A stretch of DNA of 64,000 nt, from contig JAUKTV010000004.1 of the NCBI GenBank assembly GCA_030549205.1, positions 1,612,001 to 1,676,000 of the forward strand, in the 5' to 3' direction. A model generated the notes under the pieces. The model was not told the origin of the DNA. It saw only the letters and a program-made list of their open reading frames with translations, and made no database searches. Both the position numbers and the translations under genes were made by a program. This document shows, in pieces, positions 32,551 through 44,461 of the stretch. Position 1 is the stretch's first letter; each line of letters opens with the position of its first letter. Source of the DNA: Apiosordaria backusii (taxonomy: Eukaryota > Ascomycota > Sordariomycetes > Sordariales > Lasiosphaeriaceae).

Positions 32551-34335
32551 ATGTCGTCCTTTTTCACAACACCGGGCGCCCAAAAGAAGAGGAAGCGCCC
32601 ATCAGCAACAGAAGCCCCAAAGAAGCGATTGGCAACCTCAAAATCATCCTCAAAATCCGCGACAAGAGGCCCCACCAAGCCCGCCGCGGCCCCCAAGAAA
32701 AAGAAGGACATTGAGCGCGACGAAGACATATCAGGCAGCGAACTCGATACCGAGAACGAAGACGATGACCTCCTTAGCAGATCCGGATCCGATGATTCAG
32801 ACAACGAAGGCGAGACCGCTGCCGAGAAGCGGTTAAGACTCGCCCAGCGCTACCTCGAAAAGACGCGAAAAGAAGTGGACGAGATTCAGGACGAGTACGC
32901 ATTCGATGCCGAGGAAATTGACCGCGACCTCCTCGCAGAGCGCCTCCAAGAAGATGCCGCCGAGTCCAAGGGCAAAGTCTACCGCAAGCTCGCCCCCGAA
33001 CTCGACTTCCCCCACGCCGACCCCATCCAATTCCGCTGGAACTCCGGCACCGTCACCTCAGTGTCCGTCTGCCCTCCCTATGCCTACACCACAACAAAAG
33101 ACGGCTACCTCACCAAATGGAAGCTTCAAGACCTCCCCAAGAACCAATGGCCCCAGACTACCCGCAAAAAGCCCAAGAAGCCCCCCGCTCCTCCGAAGCG
33201 CAGACCTGAGCGCATCGCGTTTGTCAAGTCTCAACCCCTCAAAGCCAAAGATAAGACCTTTCAAGGCCACACGGCAGCTCCACTCACAGTAAAAGCGTCT
33301 CAAGACGGCAAATTTGTCGTCACTGGCGGCCTCGACCGGAGGCTTGTCGTCTACAACGCCGAGACCCTGACTCCTATTCGAGCCTTCACCCAGCACCGCG
33401 ATGCCGTTACTGGAATTGCCTTCCGCCGGGGCACCAACCAGATCTTTTCCTGCTCCAAAGACCGCACCGTCAAGGTCTTTTCTCTGAACGAGCTCGCATA
33501 CGTCGAAACATTGTTCGGTCACCAAGACGAAATCATGGACGTGGACGCTCTAGGACAGGAACGCTGCGTCTCAGTCGGCGCGAGAGACCGCACAGCCCGC
33601 TACTGGAAAGTACCTGAGGAGTCTCAGTTGGTATTCAGAGGCGGCGGTGAGGGCGGGTCGACTAACACCAAGAAACACAAACTCCCAGCTGGGTTAAACC
33701 CAGCGAGTGCTGCCCATGAGGGGTCAATGGACAGAGTGGTGATGTTGGACGACGAGATTTTCGTTACGGGTAGTGATAACGGGGATTTGGCGCTGTGGAG
33801 CATCCAGAGAAAGAAGGCTATGCATGTGGTGGCCCGGGCGCACGGTTTGGATCCCGCGTTGACTCCCAATGAGCTTTCTGGTGGAAATCCGGATGATTTC
33901 AACATCAAGGACATTCCTGCGCCCCAGCCGAGGGGGATCACGGCGCTGAGGACGATTCCTTATTCAGATCTGATCTTCAGTGGGAGCTGGGATGGCAGTG
34001 TGAGGGTTTGGAGGCTGAGTGACGATAAAAAGAAGATTGAGAGGGTGGGGGTGTTGGGGCAGCCAATAGACTCGGAGGATAGCGAGGACAAGGAGGAGAG
34101 GAGCTTGGCGAGGGGGATCGTGAATGATATTGCTGTTTTTGAGCGGGGAGAAAGGGGCAAGGATGGGATTTGCGTTGTGGCGGTTACTGGGAAGGAGATG
34201 AGGTTGGGGAGGTGGAAGTATATGAAGGAGGGGAGGTGCGGGCTGGTGATTTATGAGGTGCCTAAGGTTGTGGTTGAGAAGAAGAAGGGGGATGAGGGGG
34301 TTAATGGGCATGCTCCAGAGGAGGATGAGGAGTGA
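32551..34335 (+). CDS. rrp9: Rrp9 (U3-55K), U3 snoRNP WD40 protein
   Basis: Component of the U3 small nucleolar RNP, needed for early 18S rRNA processing. Single exon, 594 aa. The N-terminal about 110 residues are Lys-rich then acidic, a nuclear/nucleolar pattern. Then comes the Rrp9 helix RLRLAQRYLEKTRKEVDEIQ and at least six WD40 blades: TSVSVCPPYAYTTTKDGYLTKW, LTVKASQDGKFVVTGGLDRRLVVY, AVTGIAFRRGTNQIFSCSKDRTVKVF, MDVDALGQERCVSVGARDRTARYW, VVMLDDEIFVTGSDNGDLALW, LIFSGSWDGSVRVWRL. Length fits fungal Rrp9. No intron is needed. Confidence 0.93.
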   Translation: MSSFFTTPGAQKKRKRPSATEAPKKRLATSKSSSKSATRGPTKPAAAPKKKKDIERDEDISGSELDTENEDDDLLSRSGSDDSDNEGETAAEKRLRLAQRYLEKTRKEVDEIQDEYAFDAEEIDRDLLAERLQEDAAESKGKVYRKLAPELDFPHADPIQFRWNSGTVTSVSVCPPYAYTTTKDGYLTKWKLQDLPKNQWPQTTRKKPKKPPAPPKRRPERIAFVKSQPLKAKDKTFQGHTAAPLTVKASQDGKFVVTGGLDRRLVVYNAETLTPIRAFTQHRDAVTGIAFRRGTNQIFSCSKDRTVKVFSLNELAYVETLFGHQDEIMDVDALGQERCVSVGARDRTARYWKVPEESQLVFRGGGEGGSTNTKKHKLPAGLNPASAAHEGSMDRVVMLDDEIFVTGSDNGDLALWSIQRKKAMHVVARAHGLDPALTPNELSGGNPDDFNIKDIPAPQPRGITALRTIPYSDLIFSGSWDGSVRVWRLSDDKKKIERVGVLGQPIDSEDSEDKEERSLARGIVNDIAVFERGERGKDGICVVAVTGKEMRLGRWKYMKEGRCGLVIYEVPKVVVEKKKGDEGVNGHAPEEDEE

Positions 34336-36096
34336 GTACAGGGGAGAAGGTCTACTTACTTGGTTCGGTAGATATGCATGGCATGGCGTTTACGAGATTT
34401 TTCTTTTGCAACTTCAAAGTCTATTTGGAGTAAATAAAAAGGGAAGGCTGCTTGTCAAATATTTTGATGTTGAGTGGGTGTTGTATTAACTGTACATATT
34501 CCACCTTTATATTCTCAAAAGGAGCTGAAGAATGATGTCAGTGTAATGTACAAATGTTTGCTTGCCATGCAGTGGTTTTCTCGACATCGTTGGGGCCAGC
34601 CCAAGATTTGTGTACATACATGCTCAGGTTGGATGGTAAAGGCGTCATGAGAAAACGAAAGAGGTCCATCATCAACATGACGACCATTAGCTCAACCACC
34701 ATCAACACGTCGCATAATATAACCAGCGTTACGGTACATACAGACAGTCAAGAGGAAGGTCAGTCAATCGAGCAGTTGAAAACAACGCCCAAAAAAAAAC
34801 CCCAAAAAAGAAAAGTCCTAAAAAGTGAACTCGGCCGTGTTGACTTGAACCCCAACCTCAAAACGATGGAAGGCTCTTGGTGCTTGCTCCCCCCGGACTT
34901 CGAGTCTTCGACACCCCTAGTGGCTAGCTACGGGCACATATGTACTGCTCGGTGTGCTGACCGCTGAGCTAGGTATATCCAAATACACCTCGGATACAAA
35001 TAGGTAGCTACTTCGCTGAGAGAGTGGAACAAAGCAGTGGTGTATAAGGGAGAAAAGGGCCCGCCTCTGGTCTCGTCTTGGCAGCCTGTCTTGTGGTCGT
35101 TGCTGTTGCTGTCATGGGCGTGGATGGGGTCATCACCGTCTGTCGCCATCGCTGTCATTTGCGGTTGATGAGGCCGTCATCCCAATTGCCGCCATCCAAC
35201 ATTGCTCGTTTGTCCCCAATGTTGCCGTCGTCCACCTCGTTGATGAAGTTCTTTTTATGTGTTTCTCTGTTTCATTTACATCACTTGTGTGCTATATCAT
35301 GCGGACCCTTGTGCATGTCGTCTTGCTTCATTCCAATACCTAATTATTGAAGAACCCACGGTGATATACCGAGACGAATATGTCAGTTGATTATATCAAG
35401 ATAAACGTCATGCTTGTTACGAGGACCCAAACACAATAGCTTCCATACCTCGGCTGTCATCAACACCACCTACGAATGATTGCCAACGGTTACACAGCAG
35501 CCGTGACCAAGCAAGTGAAATTCAGGTCACACCTTTATTTACAGCAAGGCCTTGATTAATATCACCAAGATCAAGATCAGTAGGTGTTACATATACACTG
35601 CCATCAAAACCTAAAGCCATGGTAATACACACTCTCACCACCGCGTCTAACAATACATCTAGCTAATAATATATCATATTTTTTCATTGATCTATTCATA
35701 TTTGTTGTTGTTCCGAAACGCTTTCGTGTACCTCATGTTCTAACAACCTCTCCTCCATGAGATATCCCGCTGAGACTCCACCGCATACCCAGAGGTGCCC
35801 ACCTCCTCCTCGGATCTCTTCCTAGAATCGATAACAAGCAACACCAGACCTAAAACACCTTATCCCATGCTTGCCCATAATTCACCTTGATGAACACCCA
35901 CCGTCTCTGCGCCTTGCCACAAATACCTGAGATAATAATCCATGCTCCCAAACCCATAAGTCAAAACAACCAAAACAAAAACGAAGAAACAAAATACAAA
36001 TACAAATCAAGCAAGCCCCACGCACCGCTCCATAAATCGCTTTCAGAGCCGCTGTTGTGATGAAACCCGATCGACCGCCCACAAAGTCTCCAGTTG
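34336..36096. other. Intergenic, RRP9 3' flank and SUMO-protease 3' flank (convergent)
   Basis: About 1.76 kb without a supported gene. A minus-strand stretch near 34960 (tagctcagcggtcagc) looks like a tRNA A-box, but no tRNA folds around it. Confidence 0.5.
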
Positions 36097-39000
36097 TTAA
36101 TCCGAGTCATCAATACTAATCGGCTCTATATGCTTCACAGCCTCAAGGTTCTCGGCCACAGTAGCCGCCCTCGTCGGAAGGAACGAGCTGGTTGTGTATG
36201 CAGCTGGTTGCCTTGTTGCTGTCAACGTTGCCGCTGGCCGCTGTCTGCTGGTAGGCGATGACGTGACCCTGGAACGTCTTGAACTCGAAGCCCTAAAAGG
36301 TGGAGAAATGGCAGTCGGACGTTCGGAATGGGAAGCCCAAGCAGGCGGGGAACTAGCATCCGGGCGTCTTGAATGAGGTGCCCTGGCGGGTGAGGAAAGT
36401 GAAGTACTAGTAGCAACCTGACGTTTCGGCTGGTGAAGCTTGGTTTTGATAGCGGGCTGAGGAGGCGTAGTGGACTTTTTGTAAAAGGATGCTGCGTCGA
36501 CCTCTTGAATGGGCGTATCGCCACCTGCCTTCACAGCCGCTGGGGAGCTCGATAGTTTGGCTGTAAACATATTGGGATCATCAAGCTGCGTCTTTTTTAG
36601 ACTCCTTGCAAGTTGGGGTTCTGCATCCGTGATGCCGGGTGATGGGATAAGCATAACCTCGTCTTCGACCTGAGAAGATTGCCGTGCTGGAGAAGTCGTA
36701 GGCTTCCGGATGAAATGGTCTCTTGGCTTTGGCGCACCATTCGAATGTAGAACCAGACTCATGCCAGACCCGAAAGGCGGCGGAAGCTCGGTGAGTTGAG
36801 GAGGATCCGGCGTGGGAGAGTCTTCAATAGAGTCAACAATGTCCATATAGTTGTCTTTATCGTTAGTGGCTGCCCCTTCTTCAGGTTCTGTTGGTTCTAC
36901 CACATGCCCTGCTGCCTCTTGCATAGGTTCTGTTGCAATTTCCACGGACTTGGTTGCCTCCGGTACAAACCTTGTTGCCTCTCCTGCGGGCTTTTTTGCC
37001 TCCTCCATGGCCTGCGGTGAACCAGGTGAAGGAGAGATGCTAGGCTTGGCGCTCTTGGTGGGAAGTGATATCTCTCTATCACTGTGCCCGCAATTATTCT
37101 TCCCAGCATTTTCTTGCTGGCCAGATTGAGGGCGCTTCTTCTTTGCAAGAATAGTGACTCGCCAGGCCTTCCGCAATTCCGGTGCACTGAGTGTCCATTC
37201 CTGCCTTTCTTTCGAGAGCAGAGCTTTGACAAACATATCCGGGTTTTTAACAAACTCTTGCATGTATCCGAGGAGATAGACACCACAGTCGGTAAAGTTT
37301 GGCTGCTGGGGAAGATTGACAGCCTTCATCCCAAGGCGAGGCGGCAAATCAGGAGGGTTGAGAATCCTGCCACGCTTGTCCTGAAATTCAGCAACGAGGT
37401 AATCCCGTAGGTGCTTGACCGTAAGGCCGTGGGGGCTTCCGAGCGAGTCCAACAGAATGATTCTGGGATCGTCAAGGTTATAAGTAGCCTTGCGCTGCTT
37501 TGATTGAGTTTGGAGTGGTGTGCCGAATCCGAGGTTCTTGTCATCGGTGGCCAAGTCCACAATGTCAGACTTGCCCAGCGGTGGAGCGTCGGTCATTTCA
37601 ACGTCAGCTGAGGCGGCAAGGTCTTTTGGCTTCTGACGAGCATCCGGATCGAGTTTCCCCGGGTTGCAGATAATCGCTACCCACCAGTGAAAGTTTTGAT
37701 TGATGGGAACCACGACATAGTCGTAAGACAGCAGATCCACCTTTGCGGTCCACCTTTTGACACTGTCGTATTTGAACCCGCTCCCATCCCCGGTCAAGCT
37801 CGTGTAGAAGAAGCTGTTGTGCATGTAAACTCGCTTATTCAGATCCGGATGCTTCCGCAGGTACTCCCCAAAAAGGTACTTTAAACCGAACTCGATGATG
37901 CTGTCGTTGAGATATTGTCCCTCATCCAGTCTTGGTATGTCATCCTTGGTTAGCTGTATTCGGCCGTACTGCAGTGGTGTCTTCCAATCCCCCAGCCAGT
38001 TCTTGTTTTTCTCGGACCAACGAGGAGCAGGAGGAACCTCAGGGGATAATGACATATCCAGCTCGATTGGATCGGCAGTCGGGGCACCTCTCGTTGACCT
38101 CAAGGATCGTCTACCATAAGTCACAGTCGGTTTGGGAGTCGTGGTCGCCGAGACTTGCATGGCATCACGAAGAGTAGTTCGTGGTTTCGGCGAGGGTGAG
38201 ACTTTACTGGGCGAAATACCTGTGCTGAGGCTGTGTGCTGAGCCATTGGCCGGCGGTTTAGAAGTAGAACCTGTACCAATGGGCTTCTTGGGCGAAGACC
38301 TCTGTCTGTTGACAGCCGCAGAGACGGTGTCCCATGTCGAATGGAGTTTTTGACTGTAACATCCACATTAGCATAGATAAGGAGTACACGGACTCTTTCC
38401 TGAGCACATACTGTTCTTCATCTTGAATAAGAGTCGTTCTCAGGTTGTCCCGAGTCCATTCAACCACGGATGAGGCATCTGCAGGAGTTTCAAGCTTGAT
38501 AATCAGCAGATGACCGATGTTGCGACTGGCGTCCTTAGATTGGTGTATCTTGATGTATGGACTTTTTGGGTTGTGAAACAAGGTATGAGCCTTGCTTGCT
38601 ATTTTAAGCCAGTCTTTTTCAGGGTGTGGCTCCCCATCTTGCGTGATGGCGCAAAGTTCTGCTGTACCCTTGTTGGGGTTCATCGGATACAAATAGCAGG
38701 AGTTTCCATCAGTAGCGACGTAAAGGTACTTGTCGAAGCATGCTGCCGCAATCACACGGACAGGGCGAGGCTCTGCGCGGCGATGCCCTTTCACGAAACC
38801 TGAGACCGGCTTCGTGGAGAACAGGGTTGGAGTTATGTCGCCTCTGTGAGATACACTAGACGATCCCTGGCGTGTTTTGCCTTTATTTGGCGTGTGACCA
38901 AACGCCAGCTCGTCGGTTTCGTGAGCATCGTGGCTCGATCTCTTTTTGCCTTTGTTTGCCTTGTGGTCTCTCATTCCCTTCAGGATCTCCGAGTCTGCTG

Positions 39001-39528
39001 CATCGCCTTTCACTGATCCGAGACGAGCCATGCGCTGACTGCCGGGGTCAATATAGCTCTGATTCAGCACATTGAGATTGTCCTCGGCCGAAGACTGACT
39101 CCTGATACTACCAAGAGATCTCTCCCGGCGCCGACGATCGGGTCGGTCGCCCCGGTTCCGGGGCTCGTGCATTTGAAAAGAATCCGCCAGCTGAAAAACT
39201 GAAATAACTGGTGAGGCAGAAATTGATAGACTGTCCGCGCGGCCCTGAGTTCGTATCGGAGAATGGGGCGGAAAATCTTCAATTTCTTCATTCGGTCCCC
39301 TCAGTACTGCTTGTGTATATTGCGTCGTCTTCTGTCGCTTCGCTGGTGGTGTTTCGCGAGAGGCATCGGAACGAGATAATGGCGGGCTCTCGGCCGGAGA
39401 GGAAGTCGAGTTCAGAGTATTGACAGCTTTGGCAGCGAAAGAGTTCTGGAAACAGAGTCAGAACTGAAACCCCAAGTGAAGAAACGTTCGAGACATACCA
39501 GGTGATTGAGCACCGATCGTAAGGACAT
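36097..39528 (-). CDS. Ulp2-type SUMO protease (C48 peptidase) with C-terminal SIM-like tail
   Basis: Cysteine protease of the Ulp/SENP family that removes SUMO from proteins. Three exons: 39528-39499, 39445-38412, 38353-36097; introns of 53 and 58 nt; 1106 aa. The N-terminal half is basic and disordered, then a PH-like fold region (VRVIAAACFDKYLYVATDGN..., about residues 190-340) as in Ulp2 relatives. The catalytic domain (about 460-740) shows LDEGQYLNDSIIEFGLKYL, His577 in NFHWWVAII, Asp657 in RIILLDSLG, the oxyanion Gln in LPQQPNFTD, and Cys711 in TDCGVYLLGY (numbering approximate). The long C-terminal tail is Ser/Pro-rich and ends ISIDDSD. Ulp2 rather than Ulp1 is favoured by the PH-like region and long tails. 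Confidence 0.82.
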
Positions 39529-40842
39529 GTTGACGGCACCCTTCACAGAGCTTCGTCACACGCAGTTGTTAGCTTCGGCGTCGTCAGGGCAGGTTCATGG
39601 ACACAGGCGCAATACCCATAGTCTGGAAAAGTGTGCGCGGTTCGGTGGTAGTTGAGCTGCCTCCTGTTGAAAAAGGTTAGGTGGGCTCTGGAGAATTCGC
39701 GTGGCGTCAAGGGCAAGTCAAGAGCTTACTCTTTCGCGCTTTTCGCATCATGGGCTTCCGTGCACACGGTCGGTGTCGTTAGAGTCGCTGGCTTGGTTCC
39801 AGTCTCTGCCTCTGAGTCTTGCGACTTTCTGAGAGCAGGCAAAGAGTGCTTCGGTGGACCTTCCGCGTTACTGTAAAATGTGACCGGCAGGGTTCAAGGT
39901 TAGTGGGGCCAGTCAACCTTGAAGCGAAGACAGTGCGCAACGTCGGTCGTACCTTAGTTGGTCCAGTTTGACGATTTCTAGGGTTGTTAGTGATATGGTG
40001 TCGCAATCCAACAGCTCATGAGCTCTTCAGAGTGGAAATGAAGGACAAAACACCCGAGGTTTGTTGTTTGCTGTCTTTCGCTCGCTTTCGATGTCACGAG
40101 AACTCGCCTGCTCTGCCTGCCGGAAGCCTCCCGCTAGGGCGGGATCCCTTGTAGCCTCCCACACTGTGGACAAAAGAACTGGTACTGCAGATGTTCAACA
40201 GGCATCAAAACACAGTTAACATACCACATAAGATAGCCGTTAGGCATCGAAAGATAGTCAGTAGACCTTTAAAAATAATCCACAGGCCTTAAAATAGTGT
40301 AATAGGCCTTTAAATGCAATTGCAACGCCTGTATTTAGTAGTCTATATGGTAGGCTGTGTATGTAGCGGTGCTAGTTCTATTGTCCAGGGCCTGCCTCTG
40401 TTGCGCTGGCCATCCCACACCTAACCCATCTTGGCATTTCCGACTCTGGGATCAAGGTTCACTTAAGTTTACATGTGTTACCAACGCCTTGCAACGTACA
40501 CAATACACAAAACAATGCTATTTGACCGGGTGGAAGCCGGTCATCAAAGAACCAGCAAGGCAAGGCTCAGAAATCTACCATCTGGCTTAGCTTATACAGG
40601 TAAAATGTAGACTCTAAAAACGCATGTCCTCACTCAAAAGAGCAATCCAGGTGGGGTTAAAGCAGCTTCTCACGCTTAACCCCGAATCCTACCTCACAAC
40701 ACTTCGCTCATTCAAAGAGGTGCTTTGTACTACACAGCTCATGAAACTCATGCCTATCAAGTTCGCTCCTCTGCCTCTGCCTCTATCTTTCATCTCTGTC
40801 TCCCTTCCAAAATCTTTCATTCCACTTTCCAGATCATACACC
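39529..40842. other. Intergenic region with 21-bp repeat array 2
   Basis: Lies between the SUMO protease (-) and the OXNAD gene (+) starts. No supported gene; the repeat array is listed separately. Confidence 0.5.
40178..40371. repeat. Degenerate 21-bp tandem repeat array 2 (8-9 units)
   Basis: Units of 20-22 bp, most opening YAGGCMTYWAA: 40199-40219 (caggcatcaaaacacagtta then a), 40220-40240, 40241-40261 (taggcatcgaaagatagtca then g), 40262-40282, 40283-40302, 40303-40323, 40324-40345, 40351-40371. Same period and same AGGC-plus-pyrimidine head as array 1, 21 kb away, but more AT-rich. Confidence 0.7.
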
Positions 40843-41805
40843 ATGACCACCATGACCACCAAAACAACCCACATAGACCGAACCGCCCACGAGCCCCGCG
40901 ACAACGTACTTTTCCCCTTCCCTCATTTATCTCCCACATAGTAACTAACCTCCCCTTATATAGTCCCTCCACAAATTCCTCATAACCTCCATAACCCAAG
41001 TCACCCCCACCATCCGCCTCTTCCGCCTCTCCTACCCCCCTCCCCCGCCCCCCAACAACCCATCCATTTCCTCCCAGGCCAATGGCTAGACCTCTACCAT
41101 CCCCCCTTTCCCCCCCACCAAAAACCCGGCGGATTCACCATCACCTCCCCACCACAATCCCCCTACCTAGAACTAGCAATTCAATCCTCCCCCTCCAACC
41201 CACCAGCCGCCTACCTCTGGCAGGCACCCCCCTCCTCCCTCCTCAACACCCCCGTTCGCGTAAGAATAGGCGGGAGCTTCGTCTATCCCCCTCCCAGTTC
41301 CATCCAATACAAGAAAGTAGTCTTCGTCGCCGGAGGCGTAGGCATAAACCCAATAATGAGCATGCTTTCCCACCTCTCCACCCTCTCTTTACGTGAGCGA
41401 AAAGAAAAAGAAGTCGTGGTACTGTATGGCATCAAAGACCCAGATGGAGTGATTCAAAACGGGGATACATCTCAAGCGCTCTTCCTAGATCGAATAGCCG
41501 GTCTTTTTGCCGGCGAGGACGGGCTAAGGGGCAACATCGAGCTGTTCCTCACTGGCGGTACCACAAAAGACAGCAGCGAGTGTGGCCCAGAAAAATTGAT
41601 ACAAGCCGACGGGGTACAATTACCTTTTGTCAAGAGGAGGATTGGTCTTCCTGATCTGGCCGAGGCTATCGGGGAGGAGAAAGATGAGACGGTGGTGTAC
41701 ATCTGCGGTGTGCCCTCCATGACAGATCAACTGGTCGAGGGGTTGACTTCACCACAAGGGTTAGGCATGGACGAGAAAAGGGTCCTCTATGAGAAATGGT
41801 GGTAA
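40843..41805 (+). CDS. OXNAD1-like oxidoreductase NAD-binding protein, with a one-base frame break
   Basis: Ferredoxin-reductase-fold protein with an FAD-binding barrel and NAD-binding domain; substrate unknown. Exon 1 40843-40905, intron 40906-40963 (58 nt, CTAAC branch, ATATAG acceptor), exon 2 40964-41805. Seen motifs: ITQVTPTIRLFRLS, then FLPGQWLDLYHPPF (FAD-binding), GGFTITSPP, the NAD-binding glycine loop VVFVAGGVGINPIMSML, VVVLYGIKD, VVYICGVPSMTDQLV. The frame changes by one base within a C-rich stretch (41035-41053: C6-T-C5-G-C6). Upstream RLSY and downstream QQPIHFLPGQW join if one C is added, giving 301 aa; the exon sum is 3n-1. No intron explains it without losing conserved residues. 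Two Met codons compete for the start (40843, 40852). Confidence 0.8.
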
Positions 41806-41997
41806 TTAGAGATTATTTCTGTTGTGAAGATGTCAACAGTCCCTATATGTGCGTTAAACACACGCCACCTAACATGTCTTCCTCCTTGCGCCAAACAATA
41901 ACTATCCGTACATCAGGGTATAATATAACACAACATCCCAAACTCCGTGCCTGGGGACGCCTGTTGTTAACAAAATCCGCCCAAAACAATACAGCCA

Positions 41998-43915
41998 TCA
42001 AATCCAGTTCCCAACTCTCCCACCCCCAACACTCTCCTCACTCCCCGTCTCCCCCTTATTTGTGGAGACCTCTCTCCTCCTAACCATCTGCGCAAGCTTT
42101 CTCGGCGAAGCGCTAAACTTCTTCTTCTTCAGCCCAGCAAAAAGACCCCTGCCTCCATTCCTCTCCGCCGGCCTCGGACTCCAAACACGCTTTCCACCTA
42201 TGACCACATTTTCCTGCGTTCGTGGAGGAGAAGGACTACGGCTCATCCACTGCGCCTCCGTCAAAGTCAACGTCTCTTGCTGAGATATCAGTTGATCAAT
42301 ATTCTGATGGTCCTGCTGAGGATGAAAGAACGACACCGAAGGCTGCCTGGAATACTGCCTGAGTGCATAAGTGGGCTGATGTCGATGCGGTGGAGTGAAA
42401 GCTGCCAGTCCATTGTCAAACTTGCTCCCTGTCATAGGCAAATACCCACCGGGAGAGAGCTTCAAGTCAGAAATCGAACCGTTTGTCGACAGCGGCGACA
42501 TTTCGTAATTCGAGATAGAGTACTCCTCTCCGTTGCCGGCATCAGTTTCCTCCTCCGCCTCAGGGGTGATAAGCTGCCGAACAGATTCAGGAGATCTAAC
42601 CCTTTTCGCTACTGTCGCCATGCCGAACTCGGTGTTATCCAAACTAAAAGAATCATCGTCGATGTATTGGCAAAGCGACGGGGTTATTGAGGGAGCGCCT
42701 GACACTGCAGACACGGCAGATGCCGCCGAGGATCGTCGTGACGGTCTGCCGGAAGGCTGGTGAACGGGGAGCTCTGGCAGAGGGCGCTGGAGATACGACT
42801 CACGGTAGCAATCCCTAAGTGCTTTGCTCGGCTGGGGCAGTACAGCTTTGGAAGTAGATACTTGGAAACGCTCCGGTGGCGCGTTGAGTACATAGACGGA
42901 GGGCTTGCGACGCAGGGCAATCTCTGGCTCCACCTCTTCGCTGTCCTCAAAGACGGCCTCGTCTGAATTCTCCAAAGGAGAGCGAACTTCCTCCAACAAA
43001 TCATCTTCGGTTGATTCGAGGTCGAGATCGCTATCACGTTTGGTGTTTGGTGACATTGTCCGGAGGAAATCGAGTTCCTTTGTGGGTATCAGGCTCAGTT
43101 GTTCGAGGTTGCCCCAAGTGCGGTAGTGGAATCGAAACGAGGCAAATGGCGACTCCTTTGGATCCATCAAAATGAATGTATAGTAACACATGTCCTGAGG
43201 CTGGTCAACAAGACCAACACTGGGAGCCCTGTAACCTAGAGTCAGCGAAGGCACTGATGGGCAGTTGAAGTCAAGGTACTTACGCTATACCATAATTATC
43301 CTGCAATCGATAATCTTCCAGCTTGGGAGCCGTAGGCCGCCGTGCTCTAGCGCGAAAAACTTGGATCTCAATGAGACCACCATCCTCTGCCACAGACTTG
43401 TGCTCTTGGCCGGGCAAGAAGACAAAGTTGCGCCCTTCGATCCCAACTTGGTCCATATATCGTGACCCCGGCGCCCAGAGAGACTTGAGCACTCTTCCAT
43501 GATCCTTGACAGACGGCTCAATCCCCCAGGCGGAAATGGGTCTGGCGTTCATGTAGAGCCGAAAGAAGACGAACTTGCAAGGGGGTGGTGGGGGTGTGTT
43601 GACAGCATAGTTGATGGCAAAGCGAGTTCCTGCACTGGTTTAGCAAATGTCTCGACACTTTTGTGAGCATCCCGGAGTGCTCAAATGCTTACCAGAAACA
43701 GAGGGAATATAAACAGACACTGACGGCCCATACTTGTGGTACTGAGATGGGGTCGGGTGGAAGGTCGTAGCTAAACTCTTGGGGAGGTCATTGGGGACAG
43801 TCTGTGAGAAGCTGCGCGCTGGGCATCTTGAGCCTTCTGGGTGCGGGTACTCGGGTATCCGTTCATCTTCTGGGCTTGTAGAGATTGAAATTTCGACGCC
43901 GCGAAGGCCAGGCAT
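41998..43915 (-). CDS. Conserved fungal protein of unknown function
   Basis: Not recognised. Three exons: 43915-43693, 43635-43284, 43228-41998; 601 aa. The N-terminal about 240 residues look globular (SVSVYIPSV, FAINYAVNTPPPPPCKFVFFRLYMN, SAWGI, GSRYMDQVGIEGRNFVFLPG, DMCYYTFILMDPKESPFASFRFHYR), with many beta-strand-like stretches. The rest is Ser/Pro/acid-rich and disordered, with a basic patch LKKKKFSASPRKLAQMVRRRE near the end. The first intron is uncertain: the acceptor AACCAG at 43636 keeps frame, while the better placed GTGCAG acceptor five bases later would need one base fewer in an A4 run (on +) to give GTRFAINY. Expression data would settle it. Confidence 0.65.
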
Positions 43916-44461
43916 CTTGGAGGAAATCAACGAGCGACTGGACGGAATGAAGTGCCGAAAGCAACGCTATCTTTGCGGGCGTAAAGGCTTCGTGGATGAG
44001 CAAACAAGATTGCAAGGACCAAACATTTGACGGAATGTGTCGAGAAGAAGGAAGGTCGCTGAGAAGGAAGGAGCAAAACCTGGGTGAGAGTGAAATGCAC
44101 CACCAGGCAAGTCAGGAAGGCACACAGGCGAGCTTTCCAACCGGGAGCACGGTTTGCGGAGACACAGTCAGAGGCTCTTACCCTCAGGTTTCGGTTCCTA
44201 GGCGCGTCTGCTCAAGTTGCTCCCAGTATTTGTTTACATCCCATCACTGCAAAGCTCTGCCAATGTTAGAAAAGATAGGCGGCATTCAGACACTATGCAG
44301 CACAAACCAAAACCAACCCATCATCGGGAAACATGTCATCATTTTCCGAATCTTGGCTAACACGAGTGTATCAGCTTCATTCCTCAACATTTTCAGGTAG
44401 TAAACCACCGCCAGTGATTGTATATGCACATCGACAACGTCAATTTTCTCATCAGCCCCGT
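43916..44461. other. Intergenic, 5' flank of the unknown gene and 3' flank of NDUFS5
   Basis: No supported gene; short open frames on both strands lack motifs. Confidence 0.4.

Noticed and set aside
34830..34985. Possible minus-strand tRNA (A-box tagctcagcggtcagc and a B-box-like ggttcaagtca)
   Set aside because: The two boxes are about 110 nt apart and no acceptor stem or T stem pairs properly.
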